DNA of 64,000 bases, from the NCBI RefSeq assembly GCF_900091555.1, contig NZ_FMCX01000004.1, positions 1-64,000 of the forward strand. The letters are read 5' to 3'. Source of the DNA: Micromonospora mirobrigensis (GTDB lineage: Bacteria; Actinomycetota; Actinomycetes; Mycobacteriales; Micromonosporaceae). The translations under genes were made by a program, and so were the position numbers. Shown piece by piece: positions 44,008 through 52,203 of this stretch; the first letter of the stretch is position 1; every line of letters begins with the position of its first letter. The notes below the pieces were generated by a model. It searched no databases. It saw only the letters and a program-made list of their open reading frames with translations, and was not told the origin of the DNA.

Positions 44008-44640
44008 TCAGGTCTGCCGGGTGAAGCGGGCCGCCGCGGCGCCGTCGAGCCGGCCCGGGGGCAGTCGGCGTCCGCAGATCACCAGCAGCAGGTCCTGCGC
44101 CAGTCCCCGCAGCGGCGCGCCGGCGCCGTGTCCCCAGTCGAGGTCGGTGGCCTGCAACCGCACCCCGTCGAGGTCGGTGCCGAAGTAGGCGACGGCGCCC
44201 GGCCGCATCCCGGCCAGCACCAACGCCATCCGCTCCGCCGGCACCCGACGGTCCAGTCCCAGGCCCACGGTGACATCCAGGCCGTGGATCACGTCGTGGG
44301 CCAGCGCGCCCGCCACCCCGCCACCCGGCGGCGTCCACGGATGGTCGACGGTGGCCCGCCGGACCGCGACCAACTGCTCGGGGGAGAGCCGCGCCGCCTC
44401 GCGCCGCGCGTACCGGTCGGCCATCCGGTCGAACCGGCCGCGCGCGCGGGCCAGCTCCAGCAGCGTACGACCGGTCGACAGCCGCAGCGGCATCGTGACG
44501 TGGGCGACCACCTCACGCACCCGCCACCCGGCGCACAGCGTCGGCGCGTCCCACTGCCCCGCATCGAGCGCGGCGAGCAGCCGCACCTGGTCACCCCGCT
44601 CGGCCCGTACCGCCTGCCGCAGCCGGTCGTCCCCACCCAT
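44008..44640 (-). CDS. mycothiol-dependent maleylpyruvate isomerase-family protein
   Basis: 210 residues with a DinB-like four-helix pattern: LAALDAGQWDAPTLCAGWRV, REVVAHVTMPLRL and ALAHDVIHGLDVTVGLGLDR, where the spaced His residues are metal ligands. Typical of actinobacterial MDMPI/DinB thiol-dependent enzymes; the substrate is unknown. GGGAGG precedes the ATG by 5 nt. Divergent from the ECF sigma factor. Confidence 0.8.
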   Translation of the reverse strand: MGGDDRLRQAVRAERGDQVRLLAALDAGQWDAPTLCAGWRVREVVAHVTMPLRLSTGRTLLELARARGRFDRMADRYARREAARLSPEQLVAVRRATVDHPWTPPGGGVAGALAHDVIHGLDVTVGLGLDRRVPAERMALVLAGMRPGAVAYFGTDLDGVRLQATDLDWGHGAGAPLRGLAQDLLLVICGRRLPPGRLDGAAAARFTRQT

Positions 44641-44751
44641 GGTGTCCTCCCGTCCTCGTCGGCGGACCCGAGGTGTCGGGTCCGGCGATGAGGGATACCG
44701 ATCGCGGCTCGGAAACTCATCGGTGCCGCCCCGGGTACGTATGGTGGGACG

Positions 44752-45738
44752 GTGCCGCAGACGTCCACCGGCGACACCGCCGGGTTCGAGTCGATGCGCG
44801 GCGAGCTGACCGGCTACTGCTACCGCATGCTCGGTTCACCGTTCGAGGCCGAGGACGCGGTCCAGGAGACGATGATCCGCGCCTGGCGCGCCCGCGACCG
44901 CTACGACGAGCGGCGCGGATCGCCGCGGACCTGGCTCTACGCCATCGCGACCAACGTCTGCCTGGACATGCTGCGCGGCGCCCGGCGGCGGGCGCTGGCC
45001 ATGGACCTCGGCCCGGCGGCGGAAGCCGCGACCGGCCTCGGCGCCGCCGCACCCGAGCACACCTGGGTGCTGCCGGCCCCGGACAGCCGGCTGCTGCCCG
45101 CCGACGCGAGCCCGGAACAGCTGGTGGTGCAGCGCGAGACGCTGCGGTTGGCGTTCGTCGCCGCCCTTGCGCACCTGCCGCCCCGACAGCGGGCGGTGCT
45201 GATCCTGCGGGACGTGCTGTGCTGGCGCGCACCCGAGGTGGCGGCGCTGCTGGGCTGCGGCGTCGCCGCGGTCACCAGCGCCCTCCAGCGGGCCCGGGCC
45301 ACCCTGCGGGCGGTCGCCCCGGCCCCCAGCCAACCGTTGCTGCCGTTGGACGACACCCAGCGCACCCTGCTCGCCGGCTACTGCGCGGCGTTCGAGCGGC
45401 ACGACGTCGACGCCCTCGTCGCGCTGTTGCACACCGACGCCACCATGTCGATGCCGCCGCTGCGGTGGTGGCTGCGCGGCCGGGACCGGATCCGGGCGGC
45501 CCTGCTGGACCCCGCCGGCTCCTGCGCCGGCGCCCGGCTGGTGCCCACCGCCGCCAACGGACAACCGGCGTTCTGGCAGACCCGGCCCGCCCTCGACGGC
45601 CACCACACGCCGTTCGCCCTGGTGCTGCTCGACGTGGCCGGCGACCGGGTCACCGGCATCACCACGTTCCTGGACGTGCGCCGGCTGCTGCCGCTGTTCG
45701 GTGCGGCTACGGTCGCGGGCGCAGCCAGCACTCGGTGA
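44752..45738 (+). CDS. ECF sigma factor with C-terminal SnoaL-like domain
   Basis: 328 residues. Region 2: LTGYCYRMLGSPFEAEDAVQ then ETMIRAWRARDRYD; region 4: LAHLPPRQRAVLILRDVLCW and APEVAALLGCGVAAVTSALQ. From about 205 a SnoaL-type domain follows (YCAAFERHDVDALVALLHTD ... FQxxRP-like segment). This is the SigG/ECF56-like architecture in which the tail regulates activity. No anti-sigma gene is adjacent. TATGGT lies 6 nt before the GTG (leaderless). Confidence 0.87.
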   Translation: MPQTSTGDTAGFESMRGELTGYCYRMLGSPFEAEDAVQETMIRAWRARDRYDERRGSPRTWLYAIATNVCLDMLRGARRRALAMDLGPAAEAATGLGAAAPEHTWVLPAPDSRLLPADASPEQLVVQRETLRLAFVAALAHLPPRQRAVLILRDVLCWRAPEVAALLGCGVAAVTSALQRARATLRAVAPAPSQPLLPLDDTQRTLLAGYCAAFERHDVDALVALLHTDATMSMPPLRWWLRGRDRIRAALLDPAGSCAGARLVPTAANGQPAFWQTRPALDGHHTPFALVLLDVAGDRVTGITTFLDVRRLLPLFGAATVAGAASTR

Positions 45739-46471
45739 ATTCGGCCGCGTCGGTGAAGCCCAGCCGCGCGTACAACCGGCGGGCGGCGACGTTGTCGGCG
45801 CTGACGTTCAACGTCACGTGGTCCACGTGCGCGGCCAGGCCGCGGCACACCGCCGCCACCGCGGCGGCGGCCAACCCGCGCCCGCGCGCCCGGGGATGCG
45901 TGGTCACGTTGCCCAACGCCGCCACCCGGTAGGCGGGGGAGTAGACGTGCACCCCGGCCACGGCCTCCAGCTCACCGCCGTCACGCACCCCCACGTAGTG
46001 CCCGGTGTCGAGCATCCGCGCGTCGAACCAGTTCCCCGGGTACGCCTGCGCGTACAGCGCCGTCAGCTCGGGCAGGTCCGCGACGGTCAGCGGCTGCCCG
46101 GCCGGGGTGACCCGGTCCAGCAGCCCCGGCGCGGTCAACGCCATCCGCAGATGCGGCCGCTCCCGCTCCACGTCGAACGGGCCGGTGGACAGGCCGGGGG
46201 AGAGGTGCGCGTAGAGCCGGGCCGGCAGCAGCGGCGCCAGATCGGCCAGCAACGCCGACAGCACCGGGAGCCCGGCGGGGTCGGCGTGCGCGATCAGCAC
46301 CGGCGTGTCGGTGCCGTGGTAGAGCAGCGCCACCTGGTCGTCGCGGCGGAACCAGGACGTGTACGGCCAGAAGAAGTCGTCCAGGTCACCCAGCTGGTAG
46401 GCGTGCAGCACCGGGTCGCGGGCCAGCAACCTGGCGAGCTGCGGGCGGTCGTGTTCGGCGCGTACCGGCAT
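45707..46471 (-). CDS. GNAT-family N-acetyltransferase
   Basis: 254 residues. The C-terminal half carries the acetyl-CoA motif ALGNVTTHPRARGRGLAAAA (QxxGxG/A type) and the final strand LNVSADNVAARRLYARLGF. The N-terminal half is a degenerate GNAT-like domain (QLARLLARDPVLHAYQLGDL), the DUF4081/Rv0428c style. Substrate unknown. It overlaps the convergent sigma factor gene by 32 bp. Confidence 0.83.
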   Translation of the reverse strand: MPVRAEHDRPQLARLLARDPVLHAYQLGDLDDFFWPYTSWFRRDDQVALLYHGTDTPVLIAHADPAGLPVLSALLADLAPLLPARLYAHLSPGLSTGPFDVERERPHLRMALTAPGLLDRVTPAGQPLTVADLPELTALYAQAYPGNWFDARMLDTGHYVGVRDGGELEAVAGVHVYSPAYRVAALGNVTTHPRARGRGLAAAAVAAVCRGLAAHVDHVTLNVSADNVAARRLYARLGFTDAAEFTECWLRPRP

Positions 46472-46520
46472 CGGTCCATGATCACACGGGCGGGGCCGGC
46501 GTCCGGCCGGCCCGGGCCGG

Positions 46521-46877
46521 TCAGCAGCCGCCGGCAGGCGGCGCGGGCAGGTTCTCGTGCGCCCAGCGGGCCAGGGCGCGCAGGGCCGGCGCCAGCGCCG
46601 CTCCCCGCTCGGTGAGCTGGTAGCTGACCCCCACCGGCGGACCCTCCCGCACCGTGCGCGACACCAGGCCCACCCGGGTCAGCTCGCCCAGGCGGTCCGA
46701 CAACACCGACTCGCTGATGCCCGGCAACGCCCGGGTCAGCTCGGCGAAACCGGCCGGGCCACCGGCGAGGGTGCCCAGCAGCACGCCGTTCCACCGCTTG
46801 CCCAGGAACGCGAAGGCCCGGGCGAGTCCCTCGTCACACGTGCGGGGACCCGCGTCCGCCTCCAGCCTGGATGTCAT
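46521..46877 (-). CDS. HxlR-family transcriptional regulator
   Basis: 118 residues. Winged helix with AFLGKRWNGVLLGTLAGGPA, ELTRALPGISESVLSDRLGE and wing VSRTVREGPPVGVSYQLTER; Cys14 lies at the usual redox-sensing position of HxlR/HypR proteins. TACCCT sits 6 nt before the ATG. Divergent from the nitroreductase gene, which it probably controls. Confidence 0.87.
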   Translation of the reverse strand: MTSRLEADAGPRTCDEGLARAFAFLGKRWNGVLLGTLAGGPAGFAELTRALPGISESVLSDRLGELTRVGLVSRTVREGPPVGVSYQLTERGAALAPALRALARWAHENLPAPPAGGC

Positions 46878-46928
46878 TCCCCCAGGGTACGCGCTACGCT
46901 CTCGAACCGAGTCACTACTAAAAAGCTA

Positions 46929-46951
46929 GCTGCTTCCGTACCTGAAGCAGC
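46929..46951. promoter_or_regulatory. inverted repeat between hxlR and nitroreductase genes
   Basis: Perfect 8-bp repeat GCTGCTTC and GAAGCAGC with a 7-nt spacer, next to the palindrome AGCTAGCT (46924-46931). The position, 20 bp before the nitroreductase start and about 50 bp from hxlR, suits an HxlR operator or an RNA leader hairpin. Confidence 0.55.
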
Positions 46952-46970
46952 CCCCTCCTGGGAGAGAACC

Positions 46971-47570
46971 GTGAGCGACCCGATCACCCTGCACCCCGAC
47001 GCGCAGGCCCAACTGTTCACCGACGCCCGCACCGCCAACACCTTCACCGACGAACCCGTCAGCGACGCCCAGCTGCGCGCCATCTTCGACCTCGCCAAGT
47101 ACCCGCCCACCGCCGCCAACACCCAGCCCCTGCGGGTCCTGATCATCCGCGACGGCGAGCCCCGCGAACGGCTCCTCGCCCACATGGCCGAGGGCAACCG
47201 CGCCAAGACCGCCGCCGCGCCCGCCGTCGCCGTCCTCGCCGCCGACACCGACTTCCACGAGCACATCCCGACGCTGTTCCCGATCCGCCCGCAGATGCGC
47301 GACGCCCTCGCCGACGACCCCACCGGCCGCGAACAGATGGCCCGCTTCAACGCCACCCTCCAGATCGGCTACTGGCTGTTCGCCGTCCGCGCCGCCGGCC
47401 TCGCCGCCGGACCCATGGCCGGCTTCGACGCCGCCGGCGTCGACAAAGAGTTCTTCGCCGACACCGCCTGGAAGTCCCTGCTCGTGGTCAACATCGGCAA
47501 GCCCGGCCCCGACGCCTGGTTCCCCCGCCTGCCCCGCCTCGACTACGACGACGTCGTCCGGCACGCCTGA
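46971..47570 (+). CDS. nitroreductase family protein, RutE/malonic semialdehyde reductase-like
   Basis: 199 residues. RTANTFTDEPVSDAQLRAIF, LAKYPPTAANTQPLRVLIIR and the segment GLAAGPMAGFDAAGVDKEFF match the RutE-like FMN reductases (E. coli RutE reduces malonic semialdehyde). GGGAGAG precedes the GTG by 4 nt. Paired with the divergent HxlR regulator, a common arrangement for thiol- or quinone-stress reductases. The physiological substrate here is unknown. Confidence 0.85.
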   Translation: MSDPITLHPDAQAQLFTDARTANTFTDEPVSDAQLRAIFDLAKYPPTAANTQPLRVLIIRDGEPRERLLAHMAEGNRAKTAAAPAVAVLAADTDFHEHIPTLFPIRPQMRDALADDPTGREQMARFNATLQIGYWLFAVRAAGLAAGPMAGFDAAGVDKEFFADTAWKSLLVVNIGKPGPDAWFPRLPRLDYDDVVRHA

Positions 47571-47578
47571 ACCACCCC

Positions 47579-47617
47579 GGCCGCCTGACCGACGCGACTG
47601 GCGCCGGTCAGGCGGCC
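47579..47617. terminator. bidirectional terminator
   Basis: Perfect 12-bp stem GGCCGCCTGACC with GGTCAGGCGGCC and a 15-nt loop, between convergent genes. The right arm is repeated directly at 47625-47637, where it overlaps the end of the TSUP gene. Confidence 0.78.
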
Positions 47618-47627
47618 CCACGCTCGG

Positions 47628-48401
47628 TCAGGCGGCCCGCCACTGATCCAGCCCCAACTTCACGACCAACGCCAGCACCACCACCAGCAGCACCACCCGC
47701 ACGAAACCCGACCCACGCCGCAACGCCATCCGCGCACCCAGCACCGCCCCGGCGATGTTGCACACCGCCATCGCCGCACCCAACAACCACCACACGTGCC
47801 CGGTCACCCCGAACACCACCAGCGCACCCAGGTTCGTCCCCGCGTTCACGATCTTCGCCATCGCCGAACCGTGCAGGAAATCCGCACCCACCAACGCCGT
47901 GAACGCCACCACCAGGAACGTCCCCGTACCCGGCCCGATCAACCCGTCGTACAGGGCGATCCCCACCCCGGCCACCAGCACCGCCACCACCACCCGCACC
48001 CGGGTACGCCGATCCGGCCGCGCCACCACCCCCACCCTCGGACGCAGCAACACGAACAACGCCACCGACAGCAGCACCACCAACACCACCGGCCGGTACG
48101 CCGACGCCGGCACCGACCCCGCCAACACGGCACCCAACCCGGCCGCCACCACCGCCAACCCCGCCGCCGGCCCCGCCACCACCCAGTCCACCCGGGTACG
48201 CCGGGCATACGTCACCGCCGCCGTACCCGTCCCCGCGATCGCCGCCAACTTGTTCGTCCCCAACGCCGTCGCCACCGGCAACCCCGGCGCCGCCACCAGC
48301 AACGCCGGCAGCAACAACAAGCCACCCCCACCCACCACCGCATCGACCCAACCGGCCATGGCAGCCGCGGCAAGCAGGGCACTGACGGTCACGGGATCCA
48401 C
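47628..48401 (-). CDS. TSUP-family (TauE/SafE) transporter
   Basis: 257 residues, about 8 spans. Two repeats start with AAMAGWVDAVVGGGGLLLLP and GIALYDGLIGPGTGTFLVVA, the conserved (G)xGGG/GPGTG pattern of the TauE/SafE (TSUP) family, which exports sulfite, sulfonates or other organic anions. LGTNKLAAIAGTGTAAV is the family's third motif. Start uncertain: GTG at 48401 (GGGGAG 13 nt upstream) or GTG at 48440. The + strand is strongly C-rich here. Confidence 0.83.
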   Translation of the reverse strand: MDPVTVSALLAAAAMAGWVDAVVGGGGLLLLPALLVAAPGLPVATALGTNKLAAIAGTGTAAVTYARRTRVDWVVAGPAAGLAVVAAGLGAVLAGSVPASAYRPVVLVVLLSVALFVLLRPRVGVVARPDRRTRVRVVVAVLVAGVGIALYDGLIGPGTGTFLVVAFTALVGADFLHGSAMAKIVNAGTNLGALVVFGVTGHVWWLLGAAMAVCNIAGAVLGARMALRRGSGFVRVVLLVVVLALVVKLGLDQWRAA

Positions 48402-48476
48402 GGCCGGCCATTCTCCCCACCCACCGGCACCCGCCGGCACCCCCTGTGGCCAGCCTCACCACCACCCCGCGACCGC

Positions 48477-48563
48477 TCACCGCCCCCGCCGCCGACGCAG
48501 CCACAACCCCACCGACGCCACCGCCACGAACACCAGCACCGAACAGAGCAACACCTTGATCAC
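48477..48563 (-). CDS. 28-residue membrane micropeptide
   Basis: A short frame GTG...TGA encodes VIKVLLCSVLVFVAVASV followed by GLWLRRRRGR: one hydrophobic helix and an Arg-rich end, which fits a single-span protein with a cytoplasmic C-terminus. A GGGTT/CTGG stretch precedes the GTG. It lies 76 bp upstream of the TSUP gene on the same strand and could be its small partner. Support is the composition only. Confidence 0.4.
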   Translation of the reverse strand: MIKVLLCSVLVFVAVASVGLWLRRRRGR

Positions 48564-48598
48564 CCAGCAACCCTGCCACGGCCACGTAGGGTGCAGAG

Positions 48599-49378
48599 GT
48601 GCGCCTGGCCACCTTCAACCTGCTGCACGGCAGATCCCTCACCGACGGCCTCGTCGACCCCGACCGGCTCACCGCCGCCGTCACCGCCCTCGACGCCGAC
48701 GTCCTCGCCCTCCAGGAAGTCGACCGCGACCAAAGCCGCAGCGGCAACCTCGACCTCACCGCCATCGCCGCCCGCGCCCTGCACGCCCCCGAACACCGCT
48801 TCGCCGCCGCCGTCGTCGGCACCCCCGGCGAACAGTTCCGCCCCCTGCGCCACGACGACGACGGCCACGGCGAACCCTGCTACGGCATCGGCCTGATCAG
48901 CCGCCACCCCGTACGCACCTGGCAGGTCACCCGACTGCGCCCCGCCCCCGTCCGCTCACCCATCTACGTGCCCGGCCCCGGCGGCGGCCTCATCCTGCTC
49001 CGCGACGAACCCCGCGTCGTCCTCGCCGCCGTCCTCGACACCCCCCACGGCCCGATGACCGTCGCCGCCACCCACCTGTCCTTCGTCCCCGGCTGGAACG
49101 CCCACCAACTCCGCCAGGTCGTCCGCGCCCTGCGCGCCCTCCCCGCACCCCGCATCCTCCTCGGCGACCTCAACCTCCCCGCCGGCCCCGCCCGACTCCT
49201 CTCCGGCTGGCGCCCGCTGGGCCGCCGCCCCACCTACCCCGCCGCCGCACCCCGCGTCCAACTCGACCACATCCTCGCCGACCGCCACGACCTGCACCGA
49301 CTCCCACCGGTCACCGCCGTCGACACCCCCCTGTCCACCATCTCCGACCACCGCCCCCTCCTGGTCGACCTCGGCTGA
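48599..49378 (+). CDS. endonuclease/exonuclease/phosphatase-family protein
   Basis: 259 residues. Motifs of the EEP fold are in order: TFNLLHG, ALQEVDRDQ, GIGLISRHP, AATHLSF, LLGDLNLP and TISDHRPLLVDL, which supply Glu, His, Asp/Asn and the final Asp-His pair. A metal-dependent phosphodiesterase or phosphatase; no signal peptide. TAGGGT lies 6 nt before the GTG (leaderless). Confidence 0.87.
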   Translation: MRLATFNLLHGRSLTDGLVDPDRLTAAVTALDADVLALQEVDRDQSRSGNLDLTAIAARALHAPEHRFAAAVVGTPGEQFRPLRHDDDGHGEPCYGIGLISRHPVRTWQVTRLRPAPVRSPIYVPGPGGGLILLRDEPRVVLAAVLDTPHGPMTVAATHLSFVPGWNAHQLRQVVRALRALPAPRILLGDLNLPAGPARLLSGWRPLGRRPTYPAAAPRVQLDHILADRHDLHRLPPVTAVDTPLSTISDHRPLLVDLG

Positions 49379-49382
49379 CCCC

Positions 49383-50255
49383 TCAACCCACCGACCGCCG
49401 AGCCGCCTCCAACGCGTTACGGAACAACATCGCCACCGTCGTCGGACCCACCCCACCGACCCGCGGCGTGATCGCCCCCGCCACCTGCGCACACGACTCG
49501 TCCACATCCGGCAGCAACCGGCGCCCCTCGTACCGCACCCCACCACCGACCACCACCGCACCCGGACGCACATGCTCCGGCCGCACGATCCCCGGCACCC
49601 CCACCGCCGACACCAGGATCTCCGCCCGCCGCGTGTACCGCGCCCAGTCCGCCACCCCGGTGTGCACCACCGTCACCGCCGCGTTCGCCGTCGGCCGCTT
49701 CTGCGCCAGCAACATCGCCAACGGCCGACCCAACGTGGCACCCCGCCCCAGGATCACCACCTCACGACCCGCCACCGGCACCTGATGGAACGCCAGCAAC
49801 GCCTCGATCCCCGCCGGCGTACACGGCAACGGACCCGACAGGCCCAACGCCAACCGGCCCATGTTCACCGGATGCAGACCGTCCACGTCCTTGTCCGGGT
49901 CGAGGACCTGCAACGCCCGGTCGTAGTCCAGATGCCCCGGCACCGGATACTGCACCAACACCCCGTGCACACCCCGGTCCGCGTTGAAGTCCGCCAACAC
50001 CGCGTGCAGATCCGCCTGCGACGCCGACCCCGGCAGACGCACGTGCGGCGAGGCGAACCCCAACTCCGCCGCCTGCCGAGACTTGATCCGGATGTAACCC
50101 GCGCTCGCGTCGTCGTCACCCACCAGCACCGTCGCCAGCGCCGGCGTCACCCCCACCGCCCGCAGCCCGGCCACACCCTCGGCCACCTCGGAAAGGATCC
50201 GCTCGGCCACCGGCCGGCCGGACAGGACACGCGCCGTCGTACCCGTCGAAGACAT
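49383..50255 (-). CDS. folD: bifunctional methylenetetrahydrofolate dehydrogenase/cyclohydrolase
   Basis: 290 residues. Catalytic Lys58 in GYIRIKSRQAAELG, DKDVDGLHPVN, PCTPAGIEAL, the NADP site GRGATLGRPLAMLL and ITPRVGGVGPTTVAML. It interconverts methylene-, methenyl- and formyl-tetrahydrofolate. GAGGTGA precedes the ATG by 3-4 nt. A ZTP riboswitch sits 20 nt upstream, so expression should rise when 10-formyl-THF is low. Confidence 0.94.
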   Translation of the reverse strand: MSSTGTTARVLSGRPVAERILSEVAEGVAGLRAVGVTPALATVLVGDDDASAGYIRIKSRQAAELGFASPHVRLPGSASQADLHAVLADFNADRGVHGVLVQYPVPGHLDYDRALQVLDPDKDVDGLHPVNMGRLALGLSGPLPCTPAGIEALLAFHQVPVAGREVVILGRGATLGRPLAMLLAQKRPTANAAVTVVHTGVADWARYTRRAEILVSAVGVPGIVRPEHVRPGAVVVGGGVRYEGRRLLPDVDESCAQVAGAITPRVGGVGPTTVAMLFRNALEAARRSVG

Positions 50256-50274
50256 GGCTCACCTCGCACGCGGA

Positions 50275-50352
50275 GGCCCAGGCGGTCGACCCCCGCGACG
50301 AGCTCCCCGATGGTCGATCCCATCCCCGGTGCCGCCAGTCGCGTCCCGGCCA
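50275..50352 (-). promoter_or_regulatory. ZTP riboswitch (pfl motif) upstream of folD
   Basis: On the minus strand the order is GGGACGCGACTGGCGG, then GATCGACCATCGGGGAGC, then a short loop and CCGCCTGGGCC. These are the conserved blocks of the ZTP/ZMP aptamer, including the GGCGG-CCGCC pairing that forms the pseudoknot. It ends 20 nt before the folD ATG and covers the approach to the Shine-Dalgarno, so control of translation is likely. ZTP/ZMP accumulates when formyl-folate is short. Confidence 0.9.
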
Positions 50353-50543
50353 GCCTGCCACACCACGCGCCGCCCGCACAGGGCAGCGGGGCACACCCAC
50401 CGGCTCACGCAGAGGAGAGCCGGAACACCGGCCAACCGATCTCGGTACGCCAGTCCGCCGCCACGTCGGTGTCCCGCAACGGGCTGATCGCCCGGCTGGT
50501 GATCGAACCGTGACCGCCCCGACCCCTACCAGCCGACGCCACG

Positions 50544-51536
50544 CTAGAGACCGGTCAACACCGACAGCGCGCGGTTCGTCCGGTTCGCCGCCACCGCCGC
50601 CCGCTGCTGACCCGCCGTCACCTCGATGTACGTCTGCGACGACGCCAACGACGCGTGCCCCAGCAAACGCATGATCTCCGCGGCACTCGCCCCGTCCTCC
50701 GCCAACCGGGTCGCGAACGTATGCCGCAACGCGTGCAGCCGAGCCCCCCGCGGCACCCGGTCACCCACCCCGGCGCGCCGGTAACACGACTCCACCAGGT
50801 ACTGCAGGCCACCCCGACGCAGCGGCTCGCCCTGCCGGTCCACCAGCAACGGCGAGTCCGGCCGGACACTGCGCCCCCCGAAGCGCCGCCGCCGGCTGTC
50901 CAGATAGGCGCCCACCACCCGGTCCACGCCCGCCTCGATCGGCACCGTCCGCGGCCGACCGCCCTTGCCGGTCACGTCGACCCGCCGCTCACCGGCCCGG
51001 CCGGCCAGCGACGCGACCCGCAGCGCCAGCAGCTCCGACAGCCGCAACCCGGCGCACAGCGCCAACGCCAGCACCGCCAGGTCCCGCTCCGGCCAGGGGT
51101 CGCGCTGGTGGCCCTGCTCCCGGGCCACCGCGGCGAGCAGTTCCTCCGGGGTGTCCTCACCCCGCAGCGGCTTGGGCTGGGGGAGCGGGGCCCGGGGGCG
51201 CCCCACGGCGGGCATCGGATTGCCGGGTACGACCCCCTCGGCGACCAGGAAGGTGAAGAAGCTGTTCCAGGTGGACCAGGCGCGGTGCACCGACGCGGCG
51301 GCGCGGGGAGCGGCGAACCGGGCGAACGCCGCGCGCATCACCCGGGGGGAGAGGACGCCGACCAGCAGTTCGTCGAGGGGGAGGGGAGTGGCGCCGTCCT
51401 CGGCGATCAGGGCGGCCACGATGGTGAGGTCCCGCCGGTACGCCGCCAGGGTGTGCGGGGAGGGCTTGCGGGTGGCGCGGGCGGTCAGGAACTCCTCGAT
51501 CAGGTGCCGTACCGATTCGTCCGCTTTGTCATGCAT
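50544..51536 (-). CDS. tyrosine recombinase, Xer-like
   Basis: 330 residues. The N-terminal SAM-like core-binding domain (HTLAAYRRDL, TWNSFFTFLVAEGVVPGNPM) is followed by the catalytic domain with Arg in CAGLRLSELLAL, Lys in VTGKGGRPR, LHALRHTFATRL (His, Arg), LLGHASLASSQTYIEV (His and nucleophile Tyr). It breaks and rejoins DNA at a specific site. The start ATG lies inside a perfect dif-like palindrome (51528-51555), with CATAAT 7 nt upstream. It could be a XerS/XerH-type single recombinase or an integrase-like paralogue of XerC/D. Confidence 0.88.
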   Translation of the reverse strand: MHDKADESVRHLIEEFLTARATRKPSPHTLAAYRRDLTIVAALIAEDGATPLPLDELLVGVLSPRVMRAAFARFAAPRAAASVHRAWSTWNSFFTFLVAEGVVPGNPMPAVGRPRAPLPQPKPLRGEDTPEELLAAVAREQGHQRDPWPERDLAVLALALCAGLRLSELLALRVASLAGRAGERRVDVTGKGGRPRTVPIEAGVDRVVGAYLDSRRRRFGGRSVRPDSPLLVDRQGEPLRRGGLQYLVESCYRRAGVGDRVPRGARLHALRHTFATRLAEDGASAAEIMRLLGHASLASSQTYIEVTAGQQRAAVAANRTNRALSVLTGL

Positions 51537-51555
51537 AAGGGATATTATGCATGAT
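51528..51555. other. dif-like Xer site overlapping the recombinase start codon
   Basis: Arms GTCATGCATAA and TTATGCATGAT flank the 6-bp centre GGGATA. The inner 10 bp of each arm are exact reverse complements (51529-51538 and 51545-51554). The spacing (11-6-11) and the inner GCATAA/TTATG bases match the layout of dif (in E. coli the inner parts are GCATAA and TTATG). Alternatively it is an autoregulatory operator, because CATAAT here also fits a -10 box. Both may be true. Confidence 0.55.
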
Positions 51556-51619
51556 TTTCGGGTTCCGGTCGACCGGGTGGGGGATCCGTGACCGTCGACC
51601 GGTCGGGGAGAGTGGGCGG

Positions 51620-52183
51620 ATGCTCGACCACACCCGCCGCCACGTCCTCACCGGAGCGCCCGGCGCCGGCAAGACGAGCCTGGCGCGGCTGCTGGCCCGG
51701 CGGGGGCACCCGGTCGTCACCGAGGCGGCCACGGACGTGATCACCCGGCGACAGCGCCAGGGCTGTCCCGAGCCCTGGCAGGAGGACGACTTCGTCGACC
51801 TCCTCGCCCGGGAGCAGCGCCGCCGCCAACGGGACGCCGGGTCGGGAGGCATCCAGCTCTACGACCGTTCACCGCTGTGCACCCTGGCGCTGGCCCGGTA
51901 CCTGGGCCGGCCGGTGACCCCGGAGCTCGCCGCCGAACTGGTCCGGATCCGCCGGGAGGCGGTCTACGACCGCCGGGTGTTCCTGGTCGAGCCGATCGGC
52001 TTCGTCGCGCCGACCGCGGCCCGCCGGATCGGCTACGCCGAGTCGCTGGCCTTCGCGCGGGTGCACGAGCAGGTGTACGTCGAGCACGGCCACCTGCTCG
52101 TACCGGTGCCGCCGGGGACCGTGGCCGAACGCGCCGACCTGGTCGAGTGGCACCTGCGTCGCTGGGCCGAGGACTCCGCCTGA
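51620..52183 (+). CDS. AAA-type P-loop ATPase, small
   Basis: 187 residues. Walker A is GAPGAGKTSLA near residue 12; a second acidic motif LYDRSPLCTLALARYL and GRPVTPELAAELVRIRRE follow, typical of the AAA_28/NadR-like kinase-type NTPases. GGGGAGA precedes the ATG by about 9 nt. The gene is flanked on both sides by dif-like sites (51528-51555 and 52204-52231), and its upstream end lies only 65 bp from the first. The target is unknown. Confidence 0.78.
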   Translation: MLDHTRRHVLTGAPGAGKTSLARLLARRGHPVVTEAATDVITRRQRQGCPEPWQEDDFVDLLAREQRRRQRDAGSGGIQLYDRSPLCTLALARYLGRPVTPELAAELVRIRREAVYDRRVFLVEPIGFVAPTAARRIGYAESLAFARVHEQVYVEHGHLLVPVPPGTVAERADLVEWHLRRWAEDSA

Positions 52184-52203
52184 GGGGGGCCCGGAAACGG
52201 TCT

